A stretch of 64,000 nt of DNA from positions 156,341 to 220,340 of the forward strand of contig JACEEZ010020498.1 of the NCBI GenBank assembly GCA_016584305.1, written 5' to 3'. Source of the DNA: Chionoecetes opilio. Its lineage: Eukaryota; Arthropoda; Malacostraca; Decapoda; Majidae. Position 1 is the first letter of the stretch. Every line of letters begins with the position of its first letter. A program made the position numbers and the translations under genes. Positions 10,464 to 21,776 of this stretch are shown here, one piece after another. Below the pieces are notes generated by a model. The model searched no databases. It saw nothing but the letters and a program-made list of their open reading frames with translations, and had not been told where the DNA came from.

Positions 10464-10707
10464 TACAACATAAAACCACATTAACAAACAAACAGACAAA
10501 AAAACAAGAGAGAGGCACAGCATATACAGTATTCCAGCACGCCGTAGCGACCGCCCTTCCCTCCCCTCCCCCCACTACTCAACCCACACAACACACGTCA
10601 ACAGCTTTCTTTTTTATTAACCACCCTAAGCCTCCTTTCTCCACGCCTCCCTCCCTCCCTTTATCCCTCCCCCCACACCCCTCCACACCTCATCAAGGCA
10701 GGAAGCG
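10464..10707. other. Spacer downstream of Helitron (copy 1)
   Basis: Unique C-rich sequence leading into the GA array. No gene is seen. Confidence 0.5.
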
Positions 10708-10903
10708 AGAGAGAGAGAGAGGAGGGGGAGGAGAGAGAGAGAGAGAGGAGAAGAGAGAGGAGAAAAGAGAGAGAGAGAGAGAGAAAAGAGAGAGAGAGAG
10801 AGAGGAGAGAGGAGGAGAGAGAGAGAGAGAGAGGAAAAAAAGGGGTTAGAGAGAAAAAAGGGGGCAGAGAGAAAAGAGAGAGGAGAGAGAAGAGGAGAGA
10901 GGA

Positions 10904-10936
<33 letters not shown>

Positions 10937-11112
10937 GAGGGGAGAGAGAGAGAGAGAGAGAGGGGAAAAGAGAGAGAGAGAGAGAAAAGAGGAGAGAGAG
11001 AGAGGAAAAAAGGGGGGTAGAAGAGAAAAAGGGGGGCAGAGAGAGAGAGAGAGAGGAGAGAGAGGGGGAGAGAGAGAGAGAGAGAGATGAAGAGAGAGAG
11101 AGAGAGAGAGCA
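10708..11112. repeat. Long GA-rich polypurine array (copy 1)
   Basis: About 400 bases of GA with AAAA and GGGG interruptions. Ser-Leu and Arg-Glu frames are artefacts. Confidence 0.95.
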
Positions 11113-11324
11113 TAAGGATTTGTTTTTTTTTTCTAAATTTTGGTAAAAAAGTTCACACTTCTAGCATTACTGAAGTGACTTGTTCCTCTTCATTTCAATT
11201 CACTTCCCTCTCCTTTTCTTTCAGTCCTTTTTTTCCATTTTAGGAAAGTCATCGTGAAGAGTAACACTGAAGAGGATGAAGAGGTGCATCCGCTATATAT
11301 AAATGAGAGGAGGCGCCGAGGGGA

Positions 11325-11326
<2 letters not shown>

Positions 11327-11366
<40 letters not shown>

Positions 11367-11466
11367 TGTGTGTGTGTGTGTGTGTGGGGTGTGTGGTGTG
11401 TGTGTGTGTGTGGTGTGTGTGGGGTGTGTGTGTGTGTGTTTTGTTGTTTTGCGCGCGCGCGCGCGT
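11327..11466. repeat. GT array ending in (GC)n (copy 1)
   Basis: Compound GT/GGTGT array, then GCGCGCGCGCGCGCG at about 11451-11466. Alternating purine-pyrimidine tracts of this kind can adopt Z-DNA. Confidence 0.9.
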
Positions 11467-11675
11467 GTACCTCGTAAATTAAAAAAAAACGGAATTTGGA
11501 AGCGTTATGTATAGCATAGGCCATATATAGCATAGACTGTGGCATAGGCGATGAATATACGAGTAAGCGGTGTGATTCGATCCCACAGTTAAACTTCAGA
11601 TGAACCAAAACTCAACTCCATTCACCACACTGCATGATATATCAAGCCACAACCAATCGCCACCTACAACTACTC

Positions 11676-11713
11676 TCCTCTCTCTCTCTCTCTCTCTTCC
11701 TCTCCTCTCTCTC

Positions 11714-11750
<37 letters not shown>

Positions 11751-11758
11751 CTCTCTCT
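11676..11758. repeat. CT microsatellite (copy 1)
   Basis: Interrupted TC array. Confidence 0.9.
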
Positions 11759-11949
11759 AAATACTTGACGGTGTTCGAAACTTTGCTCCCCTTTCCCCTT
11801 TTCCTCCTCTTTCTTTTCAATCATGTGTCATCGCCTTGTTCCTACACACTCAGCTTCCTTCATATTTTCCTCTAACTAACTTCTCCTTTTCAATCATCTT
11901 CGCGCGTCCTACAAGTAATCCATGTAAAGGAAGGAGGATGTCATCTATA

Positions 11950-12164
11950 CTTAACCCCTTCACACCCAGATCTTTCCTTTACTATCTAAAAATCGTCTGT
12001 TGTTAGCCATACAATTACGAAAAGTAACTAAATATACCAAATTAGCTAGTCGACAAGTATACTAAACAGGTCATATCTATAAAATATTGATTACATTCAT
12101 TAAAAATCGTCTAATGGTAGTCAAATTACAATGGAAATTACGTTTTGGGTCTCAAGGGGTTAAG
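11950..12164 (-). mobile_element. TTAA-type MITE, family 1 (inverted copy)
   Basis: A 215-base element flanked by TTAA on both sides (CTTAACCCCTTCACACCCAG at the left, AAGGGGTTAAG at the right), with inverted ends CCCCTT..CCCAGA. The orientation is opposite to the copies at 7151 and 48186. The TTAA target and CCC start suggest a piggyBac-type non-autonomous element. No transposase is present. Confidence 0.8.
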
Positions 12165-12328
12165 TATCGAGTATAGCTATAAATGGCAAGGATGCGGCGA
12201 GGAGGCTTTTACATGTTTCTCATTCTTAGAAACTCGCGCTGTTGAAAAAGGATAACTGAATTTTGTCGTTAATGAGTAAAAGGGATGGATCGCATAAACT
12301 GGGGGGGGGGGGGGGCCTCATAGAGCGC

Positions 12329-12329
12329 N
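12329..12329. other. Single ambiguous base (N) at duplication junction
   Basis: The only N noted in the window lies exactly where copy 1 of the 8.4-kb segment stops (..TAGAGCGC) and copy 2 starts (TGTATAGTCC..). This suggests an assembly join and not a biological breakpoint. Confidence 0.85.
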
Positions 12330-12631
12330 TGTATAGTCCTCATCGTTGTCATCTCAGAAATGATATCTAGGATTACTACGAGTATTATCCTTATTCTTGA
12401 ATAAAGATACATAATTTTCTTAAATTAGCTTGCTGTCAATACTATAGACCCTCAATCCTCTCTGCTGCCCAGACATAGTGAGGCTGGGTCCCCCACGGAT
12501 AAACGATTCGCTCCGTCCACCGCTGGGCGTCGATGCTGGGCAGTTTTTCAGCCACTGGACGGCCATTGGACGCCCAGCCCACGCTAAACCGCCCAGTCCA
12601 CGGGTAAAAATGGCTAGTGTGACCGCCCCTT

Positions 12632-12847
12632 AAGGTAACAGCCCGCTACCACAGGACATAGGACTAGTGTGACATCCAGCCTACCACAGTAACCTTTCCC
12701 AGGTTTACCCAGGTACCCATTTATCGATCAACTCCGAAAGGAAGGATGAACAGCTATATGGGCTGCACGCCGACTGCCCGGAACAGGATTCGAACCCAGG
12801 CTCGCGGATTCGTAGCTAGGCGCGAGAGCCACTATACCACGGAGGCG
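12632..12847 (-). mobile_element. tRNA-derived SINE (copy 2)
   Basis: Second copy of the element at 4277-4492. The B box is the canonical form here (GGGTTCGAATCC, complement of about 12786-12797), with A box TGGTATAGTGG (complement of 12829-12839). Confidence 0.7.
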
Positions 12848-13601
12848 CTAGAGTTTGTGGTTGTATTAAAATAAGTGTGGTAGTTCCTCAGATTGGCGGG
12901 TAGGTTATAGTGTGGGCGTGGTAGTGGGTATGAGAAGAGTGCACGGAGCTGCTTGCACGTGTACTTGTGTAACATGTGGGTGGTGTGACGAAAAAGTTAG
13001 GACATTGAGACATGAAGATGATGACGAAAACGACATCAAAATAACAGCATTCCTTTCCTCTATATACTTTCATGGGTTTCCCCCCTCTTAAAATAATGTT
13101 CGACATCTTTATTGATCCCTTGAGTTGCCTTCATTGTCCCAGTATGTTGGGCGCAGGTGTTACTCCTAATGAGGTAGTGTTGTTGTGTCTTATTAACTCT
13201 TATTACTGCTATATCAATAATAATCATAAAAATGTCACGATAATTATTTTACATCATTATCATTATTACTATCATAACTTATTACTGTTATCACCTGCAT
13301 CATCATCATTAGTATTCTGTGATAAAATTCGTAATGGCATTAATAGCAGTGCCGAGATACTTCTTTACATTCCTGTGGGTGTTGAACAAAAGCAAAGGAC
13401 TATATTCATCTTTACTGAAAGTGTGTTCTGTTATATCTTGATAGTTACAGAAATTCAGCGAGATCTCCCCTGACAATAACAACAGAACCAGCAACAACAA
13501 CAAGCCAACTTACATACAATCCCCAAGCAGGAGTCACGCCTATATACAGCACCCATCAGTAGGGGTAACTCAGGTAATTAGGAGAGAAAATGGCCGAACA
13601 T

Positions 13602-13603
<2 letters not shown>

Positions 13604-13653
<50 letters not shown>

Positions 13654-13868
13654 TGTGTGGTGTGGTGGGTGGGTGGGTGGGTGGGTGGGTGGGTGGGTGG
13701 GTGGGTGGGTGGGTGGGTGGGTGGGTGGGTGGGTGGGTGGGGGGGTGGGTGGGTGGGTGGGTGGGTGGGTGGGTGGTGTGTGTGTGTGTGTGTGTGTGTG
13801 TTTGTGTGTGTGTGGTGTGTGTGTGTGTGTGTGTGGGTGTGTGTGTGGGTGTGTGTGTGTGTGTGTGG
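13604..13868. repeat. Compound GT / GGGT microsatellite (copy 2)
   Basis: As at 5246-5487, but with a longer and purer GGGT block (about 13665-13774). Confidence 0.95.
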
Positions 13869-14156
13869 AGGCAGCAAGAGGGAAGGGGAAACAGGCCTGG
13901 CGTATGTGCGTGGTGGTGCTCATTAGCATGTATGAATAGTAATGAAGGGTGGCGTGTGGGGTGTGTCGCAGGTAATGTGGGTGGGGAGTGCACAGGTGAG
14001 GTCGTGTCTCCCGGCAGTGACAGGTATTACTGCTGTTGCTACTCCTGTTACTGAGGGTGTAATGCTAATTATGTCGATAATGCGTTTGTGATAATGTTGA
14101 TGCGATTGTGATTGTTCAACTTTATGATGTAGGTGTTGGAATGATTCAATTTTCTG

Positions 14157-14158
<2 letters not shown>

Positions 14159-14252
<94 letters not shown>
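14159..14252. repeat. (CA)n microsatellite (copy 2)
   Basis: Uninterrupted CA array of about 47 units. It is longer than the copy-1 counterpart. Confidence 0.95.
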
Positions 14253-14253
<1 letters not shown>

Positions 14254-15540
14254 GCAGGGTCCCATCTGGCGAGCCCTTACACTGGCGTCGTAATCTGGCT
14301 AAAGACGGGATTAAAACGTGACTCAGACCGGATTTAGCGCGAAGTGAGGGATTCAGCGCGAGTTTAGTGGCGAATTAGCGTGGATTAAGATGACCGTCGC
14401 CGGGGATGAGCTGCCAAAATGAGACGCGCCAGGTGGACGAGGCGCTACCTTGCCCCTCTGCCTTCTGCGCCTCCTTCAGACTTTGTTTACAGTACTTATA
14501 TTGTTTTCCCTAAGAAGCGAGTATTTTTTGTTTTTTCATGTTTGAGGTATATTTTTTTGTCGTGTTTGTGAAGTAATTAACGATGACTGTTGTTGTTCGC
14601 CTCCTCCAGACTTTGTTTATATTACATAATATTGTTTTCCTTAAGAAGCAAGTATTTTTCTATCTATTTCCATGTTTGAGTTGTGATTTTTTGTCGTGTT
14701 TATGATGTAATTAACGATGCCTGTTGTTGTTCTATTGGTCCAGTCTTCAGTCAAATCCCGATTAATGTGTTGCATTTGTGGTGAGTGGCAGGAGGTATCT
14801 GTGAGGGCTTAACAATGCAATGACTCTCTGCCGGATAACGATTGATTATTGTTTTATTGAGTAAAGCAGACACGGCGCCGCAGCATAAGAGGCCAGACAA
14901 TGTCTCACATTCCTCAAAAAGAAGGAAGAGAAGAGGCTGTACGATAGTTGTATGAGGTGAATGAGGTGAATGTTTACGAGTGAAAGAGTCTTAATTATAT
15001 CTTGTGTGGTTCGAATGTGAATGATTATGTTTCATAGCACGTGAGTTCCCGAGTGCTCATATCACGTAGCTTTAGATTGTATCCTGCCGCACCGCTGTAC
15101 AGACCTCCCCAGTAAACACCACCCTCCAAGATTTGTTTCTCTACACCGTCGAGATAGAACAGGGGCCAAAATATCAACGTGGAATTGAGGCTTAGAAAGG
15201 AAGGTCAGCGTCATAAAGGGCAGAGGGGATGAATAATTGGAATGCCTAAAAACAACAAGACCGTAAAAATAGACACAAGAAACTGGTAACTCCCAAACAC
15301 ACAGACTTTTAAATTCTTCTACAATAGATCAATGACCTAAATAGTGTATAGGCCAATGAATCGGAGATGAGCACCATGGCCAGGCGCCTTACTTCATTAT
15401 GTCCAAAACTACTTCTGCCACATATTTTGAGCAGCATAGAATTCCATCTTACTTTATACTTTAGTCTGTTACCAGCATGAGAGTTTCTTGATTAATATAA
15501 TACAAATCATACATAAAATAAAAATACTTATATAATACGT
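14253..15540. other. Unique spacer, no gene (copy 2)
   Basis: Counterpart of 5863-7150, nearly identical. No coding frame. Confidence 0.6.
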
Positions 15541-15736
15541 GACCCTTGAGGCCCAGAACGTAATTTCCATTGTAATTTGACGATGTTTTGTTAAAATAAG
15601 CAATATTTTATAGATATGACCTGTTTAGTATCTTCTCCACTAGTTAATTTGGTATATTAAGTTATTTTCGTAATTTATGGCTAACAACAGACGGTTTTAT
15701 ATAGCAAAGGGAAAGATCTCGACGTGAAGGAGTTAA
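15541..15736 (+). mobile_element. TTAA-type MITE, family 1 (copy-2 counterpart)
   Basis: Same element as 7151-7346 with a few single-base deletions. Confidence 0.75.
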
Positions 15737-16015
15737 AGGAAAGAAACAAAGGATTACCGCTACAAGTTCTGTCTGAATATTTTTTAATCTACATCAAAGA
15801 TCTCTAAGATAAAATAGCGTGGTCATTATAATCCCACTAAACCCTCTTCCCCACCTACCACCTCGTCCTCGTCCTCGTCCTCATTCTCGTGTATCGTCCT
15901 TCACGTCAGAGTGAGTCGTCTTATCTCAATGTATCGATCTATCGTTATCTTAAATATTAATTGGCGGCCGATTTTATCAGATACGTCAGGAGGCATCACA
16001 TCAGCTGTCGGCAGG

Positions 16016-16250
16016 TGGACCGGGAGAGGGAGAGAGAAAGGGAGGGAGGGAGAGAGAGGGAGGAAGGAAGAGAGAGAGAGAGAGGGAAGGAGGAAGGGAG
16101 GGAGAGAGAGGGAGGAAGGGAGGAAGGGAGGGGGAGGAAGGGAGAGAGGGAGGAAGGGAGAGAGGGATGAAGGGAGAGAGGGAGGAAGGGAGAGAGGGAG
16201 GGAGAGAGGGAGGGAGAGAGGGAGGTAGGAAGGGAGGGAGGACTGGAGGG
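16016..16250. repeat. GGGA/GGAA polypurine microsatellite (copy 2)
   Basis: Counterpart of 7626-7858. Confidence 0.95.
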
Positions 16251-16921
16251 ATAATAGAGTGGTTTAGTGGACACAAATGATGGGTGGGAGGAGTGAAAGA
16301 GCATGAAAAAAAACTCGTTGTCTTCTCTTTAGAAGTTTAGATATTCGAGTTAATGGATGATTATAGCCGAGATAATGTATCTTAATTATAGTATTCACAT
16401 GATAAGTATTGTATTCACAGATTATTATGTATCCAAACTTTGATGCCTTAGTACCTTCACTTGAACCTTGATCGACGTATACGCGGTGCAACGAAATGAA
16501 AGAAGAGAGATCATGTAAAATTTATCTTAACCATATAAAGTTCGGCATTGGGTTTAGACAACACTTTAAAGAAGTAAAAAAAGGTGATGAAAGAGACAAC
16601 GGGATGAGGAGCGAGAAACTTTATTCCTTATAGTTTTGCCTTTACTGGGCTTCTTCATTCCACCTTCATTTACACTTGTCAGTATGTCTACACACTCTTA
16701 AGATAATTAGAATGTCTTACTTTAACCTTTCCGACCCTTCACCCAGACCCACCACCACCACGCAGCTTTTCGGGCCAGAAATTTGGGCTTCTTTCAAAAT
16801 CGACCTGATCTCGTATTAGTAAACAAGGACAGCCTCCTCGCTCCATATGTCAACACCAACGCACCATCTGTGTATCCCTCGTCCATCTGGTACTGAGGTG
16901 AGGTGGTTATGCCTACATCCC
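16251..16921. other. Unique spacer, no gene (copy 2)
   Basis: Counterpart of 7859-8530. Small indels relative to copy 1 become frequent from about 16.6 kb. Confidence 0.6.
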
Positions 16922-17296
16922 TAGCCGACAACCCCCCCGCATATTGCCGATTCTGGAATAGATGTGGTATGGGGGATGTCTCTAGCCAATCACCGTTGTC
17001 CAAGCTCGTGAACGTCACATAGGGGTAGAGCTTAAGTGATCGCTGAGTTACACCTGTGTTTTATTTAACATCATTTATAGCATCTAGTCTAGGTTAGATT
17101 AGGTTAGGTTAAGTTAGGGTTACATAATTTTAACAATTTAATAGGTTTAACTTAAATAAAACATTCAGATTATAGCCCAGTGATCACTTAAGCTCCATCC
17201 CCCAATGTGACGTCACGAGCTTGGACATCGGTGATTGGCTCGACTTTCCCACCCCACATACTATTCCAGAGAACGGATATGCGACCCGCCCAAAGT
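16922..17296. mobile_element. Fold-back element (copy 2)
   Basis: Counterpart of 8531-8903. The left-arm core now reads GTGAACGTCAC with an extra A, breaking the TGACGTCA palindrome, while the right arm keeps it. This is probably a consensus error. Confidence 0.7.
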
Positions 17297-17802
17297 TTCA
17301 ACGTGAACAGCTTATATCCGACAAAACTTTTACGGGAATGGTTGGTAAATAAGTAGCCATTGTGCTATAGTGTAGAATTTAGGGTGTTTTGAAAGTAATA
17401 GCCATAGCGTTATACAGTGACCCTGTGTTGTTACCAGAGTAGGTGAGTGACCCATCCCAGGCAACACAAACAAGGAAGTAAAGAGGAGGACCCATGGGAT
17501 TACGTGAAAATCCAATGGGTCATTAAATCTATTGCCTGCCATTTTACACACACATACATTTCACATACATGCACGCTAGTATTACACTTGATAATACACT
17601 CAACACACCCCTCTCTTATACTCTCTTTTATTTCAAGTGACAAACATAGATGGAGACATTTACCATTTACATTGGGGCATGAGAAATTATCTTAAAAGCT
17701 AAAAATGGCCTCTATCCAGAGAACATCAATTATAAAGCTTAGCCCTTTTTATGGAAATTTTACAATATATACACATGTACAGTGTTACACATTTTTTTTA
17801 AT

Positions 17803-18035
17803 CTCTTCTCTCTCTCTCTCTTCTCTCTCTCTCTTCTCTCTCTCTCTCTCTCTCTTCTCTCTCCACACACAACACAAACACAGACACTCTCTCACCAATC
17901 CAAATTTCTGCAGTCTGGATACTGAAGTGTGTGTATGTGTTTAAGAGGAGAGAGAGAAGAGCAGAGAGAGAGAGAGAGGAGAGGGGGAGAGAGAGAGAGG
18001 AGAGAGGAGAGAGAAGAGAGAGAGAGAGAGAGAGT
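17803..18035. repeat. CT and GA microsatellites (copy 2)
   Basis: Counterpart of 9409-9592 with many interruptions. Confidence 0.85.
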
Positions 18036-18077
18036 GAGTCATAAAGCAAACCATATATACACGTTTGCACAATAACC

Positions 18078-18891
18078 ACTATAATATATAAGCGAAAGTG
18101 GGGTGTGTCTGTCTGTTGTCCGCGATAGGTGCCGCCCCCGTGGCGGAATCCATCAATGTCACAGTTTTGGAACGGCTCAAACAGGGGAAGGTTTTAAGCC
18201 CACGTATGAGATGATCTGATCAATTTTTTTTTTTTTTTTTTTTTTAGCAGCCTATTAGCGAAATGTGAAAAAAAATGTGGGTGCGAGAATGAGGAAACTG
18301 ATTGGGGGTGATGGGTAATGGGTGAGTGAATGGGTGGGGTGATGGGTAAGGGTGTGGGGTGTGGGGTGGGAAGGGTGGGGGGGATGGGTTGGGGGTGATG
18401 GGTGATGGAATAGGTGTGTGGTGATGGGTAATGGGTGAGTGAATGGGTGTGTGGTGATGGGTAATGGGGTGAGTGAATGGGTGGGGGTGATGGGTGAGTG
18501 AATGGGTGGGGGGAATACATACATTTCTACATCCATGATTTCAGGAAAGTTAGAAGGGGCTATCTGGAGAGTCTGTTTGGTGGGAGAAGGCCCACCAAAC
18601 ACAGGTGGTGGCCAAAGGGGCCCCCCAAAATAGCCCTAATGGGTGATGAATGGGTGGGGGGTGATGGGTAATGGGTGGTGAATGGGTTGGGGTGTGATGT
18701 GAATGGGTTGGCGTTAATACATACATTTCTACATCCATGATTTCAGGAAAGCTAGAAGGGGCTATCTGGAGTCTGTGTTTGGTGGGCCTTCGGCCCACCA
18801 AAACACAGGTGGTGGGCCAGAAAGCCCCCCAAATACCCCTCCGCAGGAGCTAGCCAAAAAAAGGCCGCCCGGAGGGCGGCTTTGCGGCTAG
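18078..18891 (+). mobile_element. Non-autonomous Helitron (copy 2)
   Basis: Counterpart of 9639-10463. The 3' hairpin GCCGCCCGGAGGGCGGC and the CTAG end (18888-18891) are intact. The 5' TC has lost its T, and internal hairpins carry indels relative to copy 1. Confidence 0.8.
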
Positions 18892-19136
18892 TACAACATT
18901 TAAAAACCACCATTAACAAACAAACAGGACAAAAAAAAAAGAGGAAGGCCCCAAACATATACAGTATTCCAAGCACGCCGTAGCGACCGCCCTTCCCTCC
19001 CCTCCCCCCACTACTCAACCCCACACAACACACGTCAAACAGCTTTTTTTTTTATTAACCACCCTAAGCCTCCTTTCTCCACGCCTCCCTCCCTCCCTTT
19101 ACCCTCCCCCCACACCCCTCCACACCCCAAGGGAGG

Positions 19137-19246
19137 AAGGCGAGGAAGGGAGAGAAGAGAGAGGGAAAAGAGAGAGGGAGAGAGAGAGGAGAGGAGAGAG
19201 GACGAGGGGAAGAGAGAGGAGAGAGAGAGAAGAGAAGGGGAGAGGA

Positions 19247-19279
<33 letters not shown>

Positions 19280-19313
19280 GAAAAAAAAAAAAAGGGGGTA
19301 GAGAGAAAAAAGG

Positions 19314-19347
<34 letters not shown>

Positions 19348-19590
19348 AGAGGAGAAAGAGGGGAGAGAGAGAGAGAGAAGAGAGAAGAGGAGGAGAGAGG
19401 GATGAGAGGGAAGAGAGGGGGATGGAGGAGAGAGAAGAAAGGGGAGAGAGAGGGGGAGGAGGAGAGAGGAGGGGAGGAAAAAAAAAAAGGGGGAGAGGAG
19501 AAAAAGGGGGCAGAGGGAAAAAGAGAGGGAGGGGAGAGAGGAGAGAGGGAGGAGAGAGAGAAAGGGGGGAGAGAGGAGAGACGAGAGAAA
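19137..19590. repeat. Long GA-rich polypurine array (copy 2)
   Basis: Counterpart of 10708-11112, with a different interruption pattern. Confidence 0.95.
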
Positions 19591-19789
19591 GGATGTGTTT
19601 TTTTCTGAATTGGTAAAAGTTCACACTTTAGCATTACTGAAGTGACTTGTTCCTCTCAAATTCAATTCACTCCTCTCCTTTTCTTCAGTCTTTTTTCCAT
19701 TTTAGGGAAAAAATCACGTGAAGGGGTAACACTGAAGAGGATGAAGAGGTGCATCCGCATATATAAATGAGAGGAGGCGCCGAGGGGAA

Positions 19790-19922
19790 AGTGGTGTGTG
19801 TGTGGTGTGTGTTGGTGTGTGTGTTGTGTTGTGTTGGTGTGGGTGTGGGTGTGGTGTGTTGTGTGGGGTTGTGGGGTGTGGTGGTGTGGTGGTGTGTGTG
19901 TGTGTGTGCGCGCGCGCGCGCG
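19790..19922. repeat. GT array ending in (GC)n (copy 2)
   Basis: Counterpart of 11327-11466, with irregular GTGTTG units. Confidence 0.9.
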
Positions 19923-20130
19923 TGTAACTCGTAAATTAAAAAAAAAAAAAACGGGGGAATGGAAAGCGTTATGTATAGCAAAAGGCCATATATAGGGATA
20001 GACGGGCATAGCGATGGAGATATACGAGTAAGCGGTGTGATTCGATCCCCAAATTAAACTTCAGATGAACAAAACTCAATCCTTCACACACTGATGATAT
20101 ATCAAGCCCCAACCAATCGCACCTACAACT

Positions 20131-20203
20131 ACTCTCTCCTCTCTTCTCTCTCTCTTTTCTCTCTCCTCTTCTCTCTTTTCTTCCTCTCTCTCTCTCTCTC
20201 TTC
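20131..20203. repeat. CT microsatellite (copy 2)
   Basis: Counterpart of 11676-11758. Confidence 0.85.
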
Positions 20204-20396
20204 TAAATACTTGACCCGGTTTTTCGAAACTTTGCTCCCCTTTCCCCCTTTCTCCCCTTTCTTTTCAATATGTGTTCATCCCCCTTGTTCCTTTCACACT
20301 CAGCTTCCTTCATATTTTCTCTAACTTAACTTTCCTTTTATCATCTTTGCGCCGTCTACAAGAATCCATGTAAAGGAAGGAGGATGTATCTAACTT

Positions 20397-20601
20397 TTAA
20401 AAACCCTTCACACCAGATTTCCTTACTATCTAAAAAATGTCTGTGTTTGCCATACAATTACGAAAAGTAACTAATATACCAAATAGTAGTCGACAAGATA
20501 CTAAAACAGGTCATATCTATAAAATATTGATTACATCATTAAAAATCGTCAATGGTAGTTTAAATTCAATGGAAATTACGTTTTGGGTCTCAAGGGGTTA
20601 A
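20397..20601 (-). mobile_element. TTAA-type MITE, family 1 (copy-2 counterpart)
   Basis: Same as 11950-12164. The left end is blurred by homopolymer errors and the right end AAGGGGTTAAG is intact. Confidence 0.75.
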
Positions 20602-20770
20602 GTATCGAGTATAGCTATAAATGGCAAGGATGCGGCGAGGAGGCTTTTACATGTTTCTCATTCTTAGAAACTCGCGCTGTTGAAAAAGGATAACTGAATT
20701 TTGTCGTTAATGAGTATAAGGATGGATACAGCATAAACTGGGAGGGGGGGGGGGCTCAGTAGAGCGCATA

Positions 20771-21396
20771 CCTCCGCCCGAATATTTCATCAATTGGTTG
20801 CCATGGCAGCAATTGTGATTCGATTATAAAAAATAAAAAAAGTAAAAAAAAAGTTTAAAAAAAAAAAAAAAAAGTAAAAAAAAAAAAAGTAAAATATATA
20901 TACATATATATATATATACGTATATATATATATATATGCACTCAGTATGAGCGCATACCTCCGCCCGAATATTTCATCAATTGGTTGCCATGGCAGCAAT
21001 TGTGATTCGATTATAAAAAAAAAAAAAATAAAAAAAAAGTTTAAAAAAAAAAAAAAAAAAAAAGTAAAAAAAAAAAAAAGTAAAATATATATACAATATA
21101 TATATATATATATACGTATATATATATATACATATGCACTCAGTATGAGCGCATACGTGCGCCCGAATATTTCATCAATTGGTTGCCATGGCAACAGTTG
21201 CCAATAGATTTCATCCAAAATTAAATCAGTTCTTCCTTATACCAAATAGACTTGGTATACCAAGTTTGGTCCAAATCTATCGGTAACTTTTCGAGAAATC
21301 CTGTACACTAACAAACAAACAAACAAACAAACAAACAGGCAGACAGACAGACAGATCGGGGTGAAAACATAACCCCTCCAACTTCGTTGGCGGAGG
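20771..21396 (+). mobile_element. Repeat element with CCTCCGCC..GGCGGAGG ends, head triplicated
   Basis: The element is bounded by CCTCCGCC (20771-20778) and GGCGGAGG (21389-21396) in inverted orientation. Its head (GCGCATACCTCCGCCCG, then AATTGGTTGCCATGGCA) occurs three times, at about 20766, 20950 and 21149. The first two copies are followed by A-rich and (TA)n tracts, giving tandem units of about 184 and 198 bases. The unique tail holds (CAAA)n and (CAGA)n tracts. I recall similar elements in other aquatic animals, but the class is uncertain. Confidence 0.65.
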
Positions 21397-21414
21397 TAAC
21401 GAGTGTAAGTTACT

Positions 21415-21416
<2 letters not shown>

Positions 21417-21498
<82 letters not shown>
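21417..21498. repeat. (TC)n microsatellite
   Basis: About 40 perfect TC dinucleotides. Confidence 0.97.
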
Positions 21499-21502
<4 letters not shown>

Positions 21503-21776
21503 GCTACCCTTACAATCTTTCTTTTTAAGGGTCAGTACATGTGTGTAGAAAGTCATACTGCTGCCGTACATTACTACTTACAACACTTGATGCCCGGCTG
21601 CTAAACTTTTGTGACCAGCTCCTATGTTTTGTGTTGTTTGTATTCCTGCTTTTTTCCTTCATTTTCTTGCATCTTTTTTACTTCTTTAACTGCACTTCCT
21701 TCGTGTTTTACTCGTATCATGTCCTGTGGTGTTTTTCCTCTTCCCTTCTTTGCCTATTCTTGATATACTTGTCTCT
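21499..21776. other. Short T-rich spacer, no gene
   Basis: T- and C-rich sequence with no stop codons by composition. The long frame running on into the pentanucleotide array is not a gene. Confidence 0.6.

Larger units (their letters stand above)
3968..12328 (+). repeat. 8.4-kb segment, copy 1 of a direct duplication
   Basis: The whole interval recurs at 12330-20765 in the same order and orientation. The offset is about 8355 bases early and 8390 bases later. Non-repeat parts are nearly identical, and differences are concentrated in microsatellite lengths and homopolymers. The copy ends exactly at the N at 12329. It holds a SINE, GT and CA arrays, an inverted pair of TTAA MITEs, a fold-back element, a Helitron and GA arrays, and no host gene that I can recognise. 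Confidence 0.95.
12330..20765 (+). repeat. 8.4-kb segment, copy 2 of the direct duplication
   Basis: Repeats 3968-12328 in the same order. The first ~4.4 kb is almost identical outside microsatellites. From about 16.7 kb on it shows frequent one- or two-base insertions and deletions and expanded homopolymers relative to copy 1, typical of a less polished consensus. It runs directly into the unique sequence that begins at 20766. Confidence 0.95.
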
